From: Rhodospirillales bacterium
GTDB lineage: Bacteria; Pseudomonadota; Alphaproteobacteria; Micavibrionales; Micavibrionaceae
Assembly: GCA_020638285.1 (NCBI GenBank)
Contig: JACKIV010000002.1
Coordinates: 124,001-188,000, forward strand
Direction: 5' to 3'
Length of the DNA: 64,000 nucleotides
The position numbers and the translations under genes were made by a program. Of the stretch, positions 25,517 to 33,360 are shown piece after piece. Numbering within the stretch: the first letter of the stretch is position 1; each line of letters opens with the position of its first letter. The notes below the pieces were generated by a model, which worked only from the letters and a program-made list of their open reading frames with translations, searched no databases and was not told the DNA's origin.

Positions 25517-28411
25517 ATGACAAGGAAAATGCTCGTTGACGCAACCCACGCGGAAGAAACGCGGGTTGCCGTCGTCGATGGAAGCCGTTTGGTCGAATTC
25601 GATTATGAAAGTACGGTCCGAAAGCAACTCAAGGGCAGTATCTTTCTGGCCAAGGTCACGCGGGTTGAGCCGTCTCTTCAGGCGGCTTTCGTCAATTTCG
25701 GGGGAAATCGCCACGGCTTTCTTCCTTTTACGGAAATACATACTGACTATTACCGGATTCCGGTTGCGGATCGCGATGCGCTTCTGGCGGAGCAAAAAGC
25801 CGCCCTCGAAGCCGAAGCTGCTGCCGAGGAAGAAGCCGAACGCCGCGCCGAAGAAGCCGAGCGTGCCCGGCAGGCCGCTCTGAATGCAGAGGAATCAGAA
25901 GAATCCGCCGAAGGGGCCGAAGATGATTATGTCCCCGAAGAGGTCGGCGGCGTTGCATGGTCCGGGGCGGAGGTTTCCGGTGAAAAAAAGCCGGAAGAGG
26001 TCGTTGGCATTGAGGCCGAACCGTCTATCGTTTCGGCCCCTGAGCTTCACCATGGCGAACTGGTCCACGCCAACGATGATGAAGGCGGGCGTGCGCGTTC
26101 GGATTTCGTGCCGGATGCGGAGCCTGAAGATCTGGAAGGTTTTTCAGAAAACGGCTTAGGGGGTAACGCTGCCGGAGAGTCGTTCGGAGACGAAACTCAA
26201 ACCGAAGACCCATCTGCGCCGCCTGAAGAGCCACGGGGGCGCGGGGATCGCTGGCGCGGACGGGGCCGCAGAAGCGGGGGACGTATCCCTCACCGCGCTG
26301 CACGGTCCGAGATTGTGGGCGCTGAGGAGACCGAGGACGATTTGCGCCCACGCCGTTTCGGTATGCGCCGCCAGTACAAAATTCAGGAGGTCATCAAGCG
26401 CGGCCAGATCATGCTGATTCAGGTCAGCAAGGAGGAGCGCGGGAACAAGGGCGCGGCGGTGACGACCTATCTGTCTCTTCCGGGCCGGTACTGCGTTTTG
26501 ATGCCCAACAGTCCGCGCGGCGGGGGCGTGAGCCGCAAGATCGCCAATCCCGGCGATCGTCAGAAAATGAAGGAAATTCTGTCTGATCTGAACATTCCCG
26601 AAGGCATGTCGGTCATTTTGCGCACAGCGGGCGTGGCGCGGACCAAGCCCGAGATCCGCCGGGATCTGGATTATCTTCTCAATCTGTGGGGCGAGATTCG
26701 GGATCTGACCCTGAAATCGTCCGCGCCCGCGCCCATTTACGAAGAAGCCAGTCTTATCAAGCGGGCTGTGCGCGACCTGTACGCGCCGGAAATTGATGAG
26801 ATTGTTGTTTCCGGGACGCAGGCCTACGGCATGGCTCGGGATTTCATGAAAATCCTCATGCCTTCGCACGAAGACAAGATCGTGGAATACAGGGACGATC
26901 GCGTGTCCTTGTTTGGTCGCTATCAGATTGAGCAGCAGATTCAGGCCATCGGTGAGCCGATTGTGACGCTGCGATCGGGTGGTTATCTGGTTATCAATCC
27001 GACCGAGGCGCTGATTTCCGTTGACGTGAACTCGGGCCGCGCGACCAAGGAACGCCACATCGAGGAAACCGCCGTCAAGACCAATCTGGAGGCTGCCGAC
27101 GAGGTGGCGCGCCAGTTGCGCCTGAGGGACCTTGGCGGACTTGTGGTGATCGACTTTATCGACATGGAGGACCGGCGCAACAATGCGCGGGTGGAGCGCC
27201 GTCTGAAAGACGCCCTGTCTTCGGACCGCGCGCGGATTCAGGTCGGGCGGATTTCGTCCTTTGGTCTGATGGAGCTTTCGCGCCAGAGGCTCAACCCTTC
27301 CCTGACCGAAACCCAGTTCGAGAAATGCCCGCACTGTAAGGGCGCAGGACATATCCGCACGCTGGATTCTGCGGCGATCAATGCGCTGCGCGCGCTGGAG
27401 GAAGCGGGCGTGGCGGGCCGGGCCGAGGAAGTCGCCCTGGCGGTGTCCAACGGCGTCGCCCTTTATATTCTCAACAACAAGCGGACGATGCTGGCCGATA
27501 TCGAGCGACGCTATGGGTTCAAGGTTCTGATTTCCGTTGAGGAGTCTCTGGCGCCTGCGGGATTTCGGGTTGATCCGGTGCGTACAGTTCCGCGTGACCG
27601 GGACGATTCGGATGCGGACGAGGGCGCGCCTGAAAGCCGCTCTGCGCCTGAGATGGCGGAGTCAAGAGAAGACATGAATAACGGGCGTGGCCGCTCCCGG
27701 CGTGGTGGGCGGGGCAGCGGTGAAGGGCGATCCGATCGTCCGCGTCGTTCAGACGTTCTGCGCGGGAACAGGGAGGGTTCAGAGGCTCCTGCGTCCGGGG
27801 AAGTATCCTCCGCACCCGAAGGACAGGAAGGTCGCCCTGAAACAGAGACTTCTGAGCGCCCTGACGGTGCGCGGCGGCGGGGCCGCCGGGGTGGTCGGCG
27901 GCGCAGCGGACGCGGGACGGGCGGGGATTCCTCTTTGCAGACCGATGCGGCGTCGCCGGAAAACACCACTCGTCAACCGGATCTTGCCTGGCAGCCGACC
28001 GAAAATGCTTCAGAAGATCCGGACGATAACATTGGAAATCGCCGTGAAGATGCGCCTCTTGATGATTCCGTGTCGCGCCGGAATGCGGGGCGTTCCTCAC
28101 AAAGTGCGCCCGCTCGTTCGGAAAACGTCCGTCCCCGGCGGGAATCGGGCGGTCGCGGTCGATCGCACAGATCTTCTTTGCCGCGTTCGGAGGCTGCGCC
28201 TGCGGAGCCTTCGGGGGACAGCGCGCCCGGCATTGATGGCCCAGCGCCGGAACGAGCCTCTTCGGTTACGGTGCGTCAGCCTGCCCGCCGGGCAGATCGT
28301 GCGCCGGGCGAAGACACACCTGAGAATCGTCCTGCCGCTGCGCATGAAACGGTCAATCAGCCACCTGGCGAAAGAAAACGGGGCTGGTGGAATCGGTTCA
28401 TGGAGGGGTAA
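25517..28411 (+). CDS. rne: Ribonuclease E
   Basis: 964 residues from the ATG at 25517 (MTRKMLVDATHAEETRVAVVDG) with ribosome site AAGGAA; the frame runs upstream but that part is not RNase E-like. An S1 domain is split by a long acidic insertion (about residues 90-260, Glu/Ala-rich), as in many alphaproteobacterial homologues. Then follow the DNase I-like catalytic part with LISVDVNSGRATKERHIEET and GLVVIDFIDMED (metal-binding Asp residues) and the zinc link CPHCKG. The C-terminal ~300 residues are Arg/Gly-rich and disordered, the degradosome scaffold and RNA-binding tail, ending KRGWWNRFMEG. Initiates mRNA decay and processes rRNA/tRNA. Confidence 0.95.
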   Translation: MTRKMLVDATHAEETRVAVVDGSRLVEFDYESTVRKQLKGSIFLAKVTRVEPSLQAAFVNFGGNRHGFLPFTEIHTDYYRIPVADRDALLAEQKAALEAEAAAEEEAERRAEEAERARQAALNAEESEESAEGAEDDYVPEEVGGVAWSGAEVSGEKKPEEVVGIEAEPSIVSAPELHHGELVHANDDEGGRARSDFVPDAEPEDLEGFSENGLGGNAAGESFGDETQTEDPSAPPEEPRGRGDRWRGRGRRSGGRIPHRAARSEIVGAEETEDDLRPRRFGMRRQYKIQEVIKRGQIMLIQVSKEERGNKGAAVTTYLSLPGRYCVLMPNSPRGGGVSRKIANPGDRQKMKEILSDLNIPEGMSVILRTAGVARTKPEIRRDLDYLLNLWGEIRDLTLKSSAPAPIYEEASLIKRAVRDLYAPEIDEIVVSGTQAYGMARDFMKILMPSHEDKIVEYRDDRVSLFGRYQIEQQIQAIGEPIVTLRSGGYLVINPTEALISVDVNSGRATKERHIEETAVKTNLEAADEVARQLRLRDLGGLVVIDFIDMEDRRNNARVERRLKDALSSDRARIQVGRISSFGLMELSRQRLNPSLTETQFEKCPHCKGAGHIRTLDSAAINALRALEEAGVAGRAEEVALAVSNGVALYILNNKRTMLADIERRYGFKVLISVEESLAPAGFRVDPVRTVPRDRDDSDADEGAPESRSAPEMAESREDMNNGRGRSRRGGRGSGEGRSDRPRRSDVLRGNREGSEAPASGEVSSAPEGQEGRPETETSERPDGARRRGRRGGRRRSGRGTGGDSSLQTDAASPENTTRQPDLAWQPTENASEDPDDNIGNRREDAPLDDSVSRRNAGRSSQSAPARSENVRPRRESGGRGRSHRSSLPRSEAAPAEPSGDSAPGIDGPAPERASSVTVRQPARRADRAPGEDTPENRPAAAHETVNQPPGERKRGWWNRFMEG

Positions 28412-28486
28412 TCCCTCTTTGGACGTGCCTTCGTCCGGGGCGGGTGTTTCTCTGGCTTTTGCGGTCTGGCATGATGTCTGACAGTT

Positions 28487-28609
28487 TCATTCCTTCGCCT
28501 TTCCGCCCTTACGTTTAGGGTTGGCCGGGGCGGATTCGGTGCAGAGGCGTTCGAGAAGGGCGGAGGCAGGTTCGTCATTCGGGTCTTGCGGGACTAAACA
28601 GTTAGCCAT
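28487..28609 (-). CDS. Tiny ORF (40 aa), divergent from the next one
   Basis: 40 residues beginning MANCLVPQDPNDEPASALLERLC and ending in a Lys-rich tail. A possible AAAGGA ribosome site lies 10-11 bases before the ATG. The frame can be extended upstream to 28732 or beyond, but that extension is antisense to the small membrane-protein ORF on the plus strand, so the short form is preferred. No family known to me; weak support. Confidence 0.3.
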   Translation of the reverse strand: MANCLVPQDPNDEPASALLERLCTESAPANPKRKGGKAKE

Positions 28610-28660
28610 ATATCGAAAATATCCTTTGACTTTTTTTTTGTGTTCGGCGATGGTGCGGGC

Positions 28661-28783
28661 ATGATGAAAGACTTCTTCGATTTTTCCAGAAAGCGTACGC
28701 CCAAGGAAGCCGCAATTTTTTGCGTGTTCCATGCCGCTCTTGTTACGCTGGTCTTTGCAGGTTTGTCTGTGATCGGGCTTTAG
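28661..28783 (+). CDS. Small membrane protein (40 aa)
   Basis: 40 residues: a charged N-terminus MMKDFFDFSRKRTPKEA followed by one hydrophobic helix (AIFCVFHAALVTLVFAGLSVIGL) running to the end. The pattern of a short KDFF-FSRKRTxKEA head and one membrane helix resembles small membrane proteins seen in other alphaproteobacteria, though this is from memory and was not checked. It overlaps the upstream extension of the minus-strand ORF. A homology search would settle it. Confidence 0.45.
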   Translation: MMKDFFDFSRKRTPKEAAIFCVFHAALVTLVFAGLSVIGL

Positions 28784-28808
28784 GGTTTTCGCCGTTCCCG
28801 CAGGCTCC

Positions 28809-29654
28809 TTATCCTGTCTCCCGGCCCCATTCGGCCCACGATCCGTCATAAACCCGTACGTCTTCGCGTTCAATGACAGCAAGCGCCAGAGCGATCATGC
28901 AGGCGGTAACGCCGCTGCCGCACGTGGCGATCACGGGTGTGTCCGAGCCTGCTTCGCACTCTTCAAAAATCCGGCGCAGATCATGGGGAGATTTCATCAG
29001 ACCCGTTTCCGGGTCGATCAAGGCGGCGCAGGGAAGATTGCCACTTCCCGGAATGCACCCGGATCGCAGCCCAGGACGAGGTTCAGGAGCGGATCCATCA
29101 AATCGAGCCGCCGGACGGGCATCGAGAATCCGGGCGCTTGATCCTGCCTTTGCCCGGGCTACGTCTGCCCGGTCGGCCACATAATCCGGGCGGACATTCG
29201 GAACAAACCGCCCCGGCACAGGAACGGACGGTGTATCGGTCGATACCGGATACCCCATCGCTTGCCAGTAGGGCAAGCCGCCGTCCAGAACTTGCACGCG
29301 TGTATGTCCAAAAACCCGGAATGTCCACCAGACGCGCGCCGGACCCATGGCGATGCCCGTCTGTCCGTAAATCACCACGGTATCTTCGTTTGAAATGCCT
29401 AAAGACGAAGCGGATCGGGCGAAGGTATCCGGATCGGGCAACATGTGGGGCAGATCGGTGGCCGTGTCTGAAACGGCGTCAATGTCAAAAAAGACAGCAT
29501 TTGCAATCCGGGTTTTCTGAAAAAACACGCGAGGATCCGGGGTCGTTCCAGGCAGGGCGAAGCTTGCGTCAACAATCTTGATGTGCGAATGGCCTTCGGG
29601 AAGGGCATCCGCAAGGTTTTTGGCGCTGATGAGAGGGGAGACAGGGAAAGGCAT
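28809..29654 (-). CDS. sseA: 3-mercaptopyruvate/thiosulfate sulfurtransferase (two rhodanese domains)
   Basis: 281 residues, the standard tandem rhodanese length. The N-terminal domain (about 1-135) is non-catalytic (WWTFRVFGHTRVQVLDGGLPYW); the C-terminal domain carries the active loop with nucleophile Cys245 in CGSGVTA. This loop is the signature of mercaptopyruvate sulfurtransferases, in contrast to CRxGxR-type thiosulfate sulfurtransferases. Moves sulfane sulfur from mercaptopyruvate to thiols or cyanide. Starts 21 bases after the stop of the DUF2336-like gene, so the two may share a transcript. Confidence 0.9.
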   Translation of the reverse strand: MPFPVSPLISAKNLADALPEGHSHIKIVDASFALPGTTPDPRVFFQKTRIANAVFFDIDAVSDTATDLPHMLPDPDTFARSASSLGISNEDTVVIYGQTGIAMGPARVWWTFRVFGHTRVQVLDGGLPYWQAMGYPVSTDTPSVPVPGRFVPNVRPDYVADRADVARAKAGSSARILDARPAARFDGSAPEPRPGLRSGCIPGSGNLPCAALIDPETGLMKSPHDLRRIFEECEAGSDTPVIATCGSGVTACMIALALAVIEREDVRVYDGSWAEWGRETG

Positions 29655-29675
29655 GGGAAGATCACTCCGGGAGAT

Positions 29676-30953
29676 TCAGGCTGCAAAACCAAAGAAATCA
29701 AGTTGCCACCGCATTTCGTCGATGGTCATCGGGAAGTCCGTTCCGTTGCGGGGATAGAGGATTTCCCGCGGCGAGATCGCAGCCAGGTCCTGTTGAATCT
29801 GTAAGGCCAGACGCATGGACAGATTCGCTTTCCAGCAAATGGCGACGATGGGCTTGGGCGCTTTCAGATCAAGAATTTTTGCGACATCCGGCTGCGGAGC
29901 ATGCAGTTTGTGTGCGATGGCGGCAACCACAAAGTCCCGATCACGAAGGGCAATGGCATCGGCAATGGCCTGTTCGTTCAGGCGGCCTTCCTTGGCCATT
30001 TTTGCAAGCCGTTCGGCAAGAGGCTCAGTGGTTTGTTCCGCCGTGGCGAATTCAAGGCGACGCCGGAAGGCTGCCGAAATTTCCTCGGTTGTTTCCGGTC
30101 CGAAATCACCGCGCCGGATCAGAATATCCCTCACCGAAGAATCGACGAACTCGGCCAGTTTTTTCGCGGCGCTTTCAGAAAGGGTTTTGCGGGAAGCCAA
30201 AGGCTTGTGCCATTCGGGCAAGGATTTTGCTTTTTCAATAATCTTGTCTATGAGGGGGCCGGGAATGGACGCCCCTTCGTTGCCGAGCAGAACGGCTCCT
30301 CCGGGCACATCATTGGTGTCAATGACGGCAGCAGAAATCGGCGCACTGACCGCCGGGCGCGCCGCGATGGCCTGAACGGCCCAACTCTGCGGGTGATCCT
30401 TGAGTATTTCCAGAAGATCTTCGTCGGATACAGCAGAACAGAACTTCAGGACAGGTTCGGCGACTTCGCGCTCGATATCCTTGGCGAGTTGCCCGGCCAC
30501 GCGCGGCGGACATCCGGCATAATCCTTGAGTGTGCTGGACAGCGCCTTGCGGATTTTCAGGACATGGTCGAGAGCCAGCGTGGCCAGAGCCTGCGCGGCG
30601 AAAGCGTAAAGCTGGCTCTGGGTATCGTGCGACAGGTCCGGGAGCAACGCCATAAGCCGTGAAGCCAGGGCCATCCGCACGTCATCACTTGCATCCGTTG
30701 CGAGGAGGGGGCTGACGTGGACCGGCATGGATGGATTTTCCGCAACAGCGCGACGGACTTTCGGGTCCGGGTCTTTTTCTGCCAGATAGTACAGGATTTC
30801 CTGATGAGTATGTGTATCGCGCGCCAGAGTCAGGCGTTTTTTTGCATCGTTACCCTGCGCAATCGTTTTTTCCTTTTCGTAACGATCCGGATCCCGCTCC
30901 GCAGGAGGAGCGTTTCCGGGGGTCCCAAAAATTTTTTGAACGAGGCTCCACAT
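29676..30953 (-). CDS. DUF2336-like helical repeat protein
   Basis: 425 residues from the ATG at 30953 (MWSLVQKIFG); an ATG 13 codons upstream is also possible. The chain is all-helical and reads as HEAT-like repeats, for instance ILYYLAEKDPDPKVRRAVAENPSMPVHVSPLLATDASDDVRMALASR, a text typical of the alphaproteobacterial DUF2336 family. The second half repeats the idea (LNEQAIADAIALRDRDFVVAAIAHKL). No catalytic motif. Its molecular role is unknown; relatives are often found next to signalling or motility genes, and here the TPR-methyltransferase/flagellin pair is upstream. Confidence 0.75.
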   Translation of the reverse strand: MWSLVQKIFGTPGNAPPAERDPDRYEKEKTIAQGNDAKKRLTLARDTHTHQEILYYLAEKDPDPKVRRAVAENPSMPVHVSPLLATDASDDVRMALASRLMALLPDLSHDTQSQLYAFAAQALATLALDHVLKIRKALSSTLKDYAGCPPRVAGQLAKDIEREVAEPVLKFCSAVSDEDLLEILKDHPQSWAVQAIAARPAVSAPISAAVIDTNDVPGGAVLLGNEGASIPGPLIDKIIEKAKSLPEWHKPLASRKTLSESAAKKLAEFVDSSVRDILIRRGDFGPETTEEISAAFRRRLEFATAEQTTEPLAERLAKMAKEGRLNEQAIADAIALRDRDFVVAAIAHKLHAPQPDVAKILDLKAPKPIVAICWKANLSMRLALQIQQDLAAISPREILYPRNGTDFPMTIDEMRWQLDFFGFAA

Positions 30954-31046
30954 AGCACCTGCATTTGTACCTTTGCCGTCTACAAATGCCAAGCCCCCGC
31001 GTTGATGTTGTAAACAGGTTTTTAAGTCAGGCGCGTTATTGCCTTG

Positions 31047-33176
31047 TCACGTTGCGAATTTGAAGGGGGTGTTTTTGCGGGCCAGATCTTCTTCGTCCTT
31101 TCGGCAAATAAAGAACTGATACATGGAGGCAAAGGCGTCCGGCTGTCCGGCCTCGAACGCGTCCCATTGGGTCAGGTCGCGCAGATTCGCTGTGTCCTTG
31201 AATTGTTTCTGAAAGCTCTGGAGAACGTGCGGCTCCAGAAAGGAAAATCCGAGGAAAACCAGATCGTTGCGGTCCAGTATTGCCCCGATCTCCGGCAGAG
31301 TGTAGCAGATCTCGTGGGTGTGAAACAATAGATCCCGGCAACTCGAGAGCGCATAAAAATCTTTTAATCTCAATATGAAATCGAATCTTTCTTCACCAAG
31401 CTCTGCGCGTCGAAAAACGTCCTGTCGTCTGGCGCGAATGAGATCTGGCGTGGGTGATTGGATATCCTGCGCAAAGAGTTCCCGGAACGCTGTGATACTC
31501 TGGCGGGCGCGGCGGCTGTACAGGCCGAGATTGAGGACGCCGCCCGGTTTGAGAAGCTTTTTCAGGATATTCAGGGCCTTTTCGGGGTCGGCCATGTGGT
31601 GAATGACGCCGCTGGAAGAAATCAGGTCAAAGTGCGTTTCCATCCGGTCCAGACACAGGATATCGGATTGCAGACAGGTCACGTTTTTCAGTCCCGCCTC
31701 ATCGCATTTCCGCCGGGCATAGGCCAGAGACGCAAGGCTCAGATCAATTGCCGTGACGTTTGCATGCGGGTGGGCCGAGCATTCCATCAGAATCTGTCGC
31801 CCCGTTCCGCATCCCGCTATCAGAAGATCCATCGGTTTCTGGGTCAGAGCGCTTCGGGACGGAGGGTCCATATACAGGCTGCGCCAGCGTGGATAGGGAT
31901 TTTCCTCGTACTGCGCCCGGACCTGCCGTGAGATGGCGTCGTCGGTCATACTCAGAGTCGGGATGGTTTGGGCCAGAGTGCGTTCTCTCAGAGGTTCTTC
32001 AATCTGGATCCTGACCAGATCGCGCAGAGGGACAGGGAGCCTGCCGTGAATTTCCGGCCTGTTCAGGTATGCTGCCAGTTCCGGGATTTTGTAGAGTGGC
32101 TCGTAGCATCCCATGACTGCGACATAAATTTGAAAGTCTGGATCCGTAATAGAAGCCGGATTCCGGATGTGCGTATCGATTCTGGTTTTGAGGGCCCGGA
32201 TGGCCTGTGATTCTGCTTCTTCGACGAAAAAGACGTATTCATTAAAGAAACAATGCTCGGACAGAGCGCAAAGAAATTCCAGCACCCCATTGATAAAAAT
32301 TGATTTTTCAGCCAGCGCCTCTTTCAGTGCCAGCGCGCGAATTCGAGTCAGGATCCGTTCGATATCGGGGTGGGCGGGCAGAAGACGTCTGAGGCCAAGC
32401 CGGAGCAGTTCGTTATTCGCCAGAGCGTTCAGGTCGTTGTTCTCCAGACCTGTTTTTCTGGAAAAAGGGCCGCACAGAACCGATTGACACCACAGATGGA
32501 TCAGGGTCTGGTGCTCGATCTCCTCGTCTTTCAGGCAAGTGACAAGCAGGGCTTCCAGATCTGAATCGCGATCTGTGGCGCTTACGCCCCGCGCAACGGA
32601 GGTTAAAAGGGCTTTGAGGCGGCGTTCTTGCGGAAATTTGAGAATTGCTCTGGCCGCTGTCCGGAACGCATCCGCGAATCGCCCGACCTTGCGATAGGCC
32701 AGAACCAGATTTTCGGCGTATAGGGGCTTGTCCGGGCCAAGCGCGGCGGCTTCCTGAAAATAAGGCAGGGCCTTGTCCGGCTGGTCGATGTCGATCAGGA
32801 GTCTGCCAATTTTATTGCACAGATCGTCCGTTTTTTTAAGACTCAGGGCCGCGTGGTAATGCGCGCCTGCGCGCTCCACATCGCCCAGACAGGCGGCGAT
32901 GAACCCGGCCAGACACAGCGATTCGTGATCCTGAGGGGTTATGGCAACAAGGTGCCGGACCAGAGGATCCGCCCCCGCATAATCCCCCGATTCGGCCAGA
33001 ATGGAGGCCGCGCGCAGCAGGGCTTCGGGATGGGAGGGATTCTTGTTCAAAACCAGACTTAAGGTCCGCAGGGACCCAGAATAATCTTTTGATTTGTATA
33101 GTTTTTTTGATTTGTCCAGAAGGGCGCGGACAGAACGGGGTGCGGTGTTTTTCAAAGGTGCCATCAGATCATCCAT
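31047..33176 (-). CDS. TPR-containing SAM-dependent methyltransferase, divergent from flagellin
   Basis: 709 residues. Residues 20-185 form about four TPR-like repeats (SGSLRTLSLVLNKNPSHPEALLRAA; LPYFQEAAALGPDKPLYAEN). Residues 200-410 are helical without recognised motifs. A QYEENPYPRW motif at 422-431 introduces the methyltransferase, with SAM motif I LLIAGCGTGRQ (452-461), an acidic residue in VTAIDLSLASL and the post-motif ISSSGVIHHMADPEKAL. A C-terminal ~100 residues with HTHEICYTLPEI follows. The gene faces the flagellin gene head to head across 184 bases, so methylation of flagellin or its glycan is a plausible role. That is inference; the enzyme fold itself is clear. Confidence 0.8.
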   Translation of the reverse strand: MDDLMAPLKNTAPRSVRALLDKSKKLYKSKDYSGSLRTLSLVLNKNPSHPEALLRAASILAESGDYAGADPLVRHLVAITPQDHESLCLAGFIAACLGDVERAGAHYHAALSLKKTDDLCNKIGRLLIDIDQPDKALPYFQEAAALGPDKPLYAENLVLAYRKVGRFADAFRTAARAILKFPQERRLKALLTSVARGVSATDRDSDLEALLVTCLKDEEIEHQTLIHLWCQSVLCGPFSRKTGLENNDLNALANNELLRLGLRRLLPAHPDIERILTRIRALALKEALAEKSIFINGVLEFLCALSEHCFFNEYVFFVEEAESQAIRALKTRIDTHIRNPASITDPDFQIYVAVMGCYEPLYKIPELAAYLNRPEIHGRLPVPLRDLVRIQIEEPLRERTLAQTIPTLSMTDDAISRQVRAQYEENPYPRWRSLYMDPPSRSALTQKPMDLLIAGCGTGRQILMECSAHPHANVTAIDLSLASLAYARRKCDEAGLKNVTCLQSDILCLDRMETHFDLISSSGVIHHMADPEKALNILKKLLKPGGVLNLGLYSRRARQSITAFRELFAQDIQSPTPDLIRARRQDVFRRAELGEERFDFILRLKDFYALSSCRDLLFHTHEICYTLPEIGAILDRNDLVFLGFSFLEPHVLQSFQKQFKDTANLRDLTQWDAFEAGQPDAFASMYQFFICRKDEEDLARKNTPFKFAT

Positions 33177-33268
33177 TTTTCGGAATTATAAAAGAAATCA
33201 ACGCCGTGGATAAGTAAAAGGGGTAACGGGAGAGGATTGTAAAACGGAAAGGACTCTGTTACCATTCT

Positions 33269-33297
33269 TAAAGTAATTTTAACGTTCCTCGCGTTAA
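33269..33297 (+). promoter_or_regulatory. Weak sigma-28-like promoter before flagellin
   Basis: TAAA (33269-33272), 17 bases, CGCGTTAA (33290-33297), which matches the flagellar sigma-28 -10 consensus GCCGATAA at 5 of 8 positions. The spacer is two bases longer than the enterobacterial norm. No sigma-54 GG/GC pair was found. Tentative. Confidence 0.25.
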
Positions 33298-33311
33298 GAT
33301 CAGCAATAGTG

Positions 33312-33329
33312 CCGGACAGGATCGTCCGG
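33312..33329 (+). promoter_or_regulatory. Hairpin in the flagellin mRNA leader
   Basis: CCGGAC AGGATC GTCCGG, a perfect 6-base stem with a 6-base loop, 32 bases before the flagellin ATG and about 14 bases before the ribosome site GGAAAGGAAA. In Caulobacter the flagellin leader is the target of the regulator FlbT; whether this hairpin is such a target is inference. Confidence 0.45.
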
Positions 33330-33360
33330 TTGTCATGAACCTAGGAAAGGAAATATCCCC

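Noticed and set aside
26156..27352. A 398-codon open frame opposite the catalytic part of rne
   Set aside because: Shadow of the conserved RNase E frame; no recognisable domain.
28411..28470. Terminator after rne
   Set aside because: A five-base stem GGACG/CGTCC is present, but there is no adequate T tract and the stem is short.
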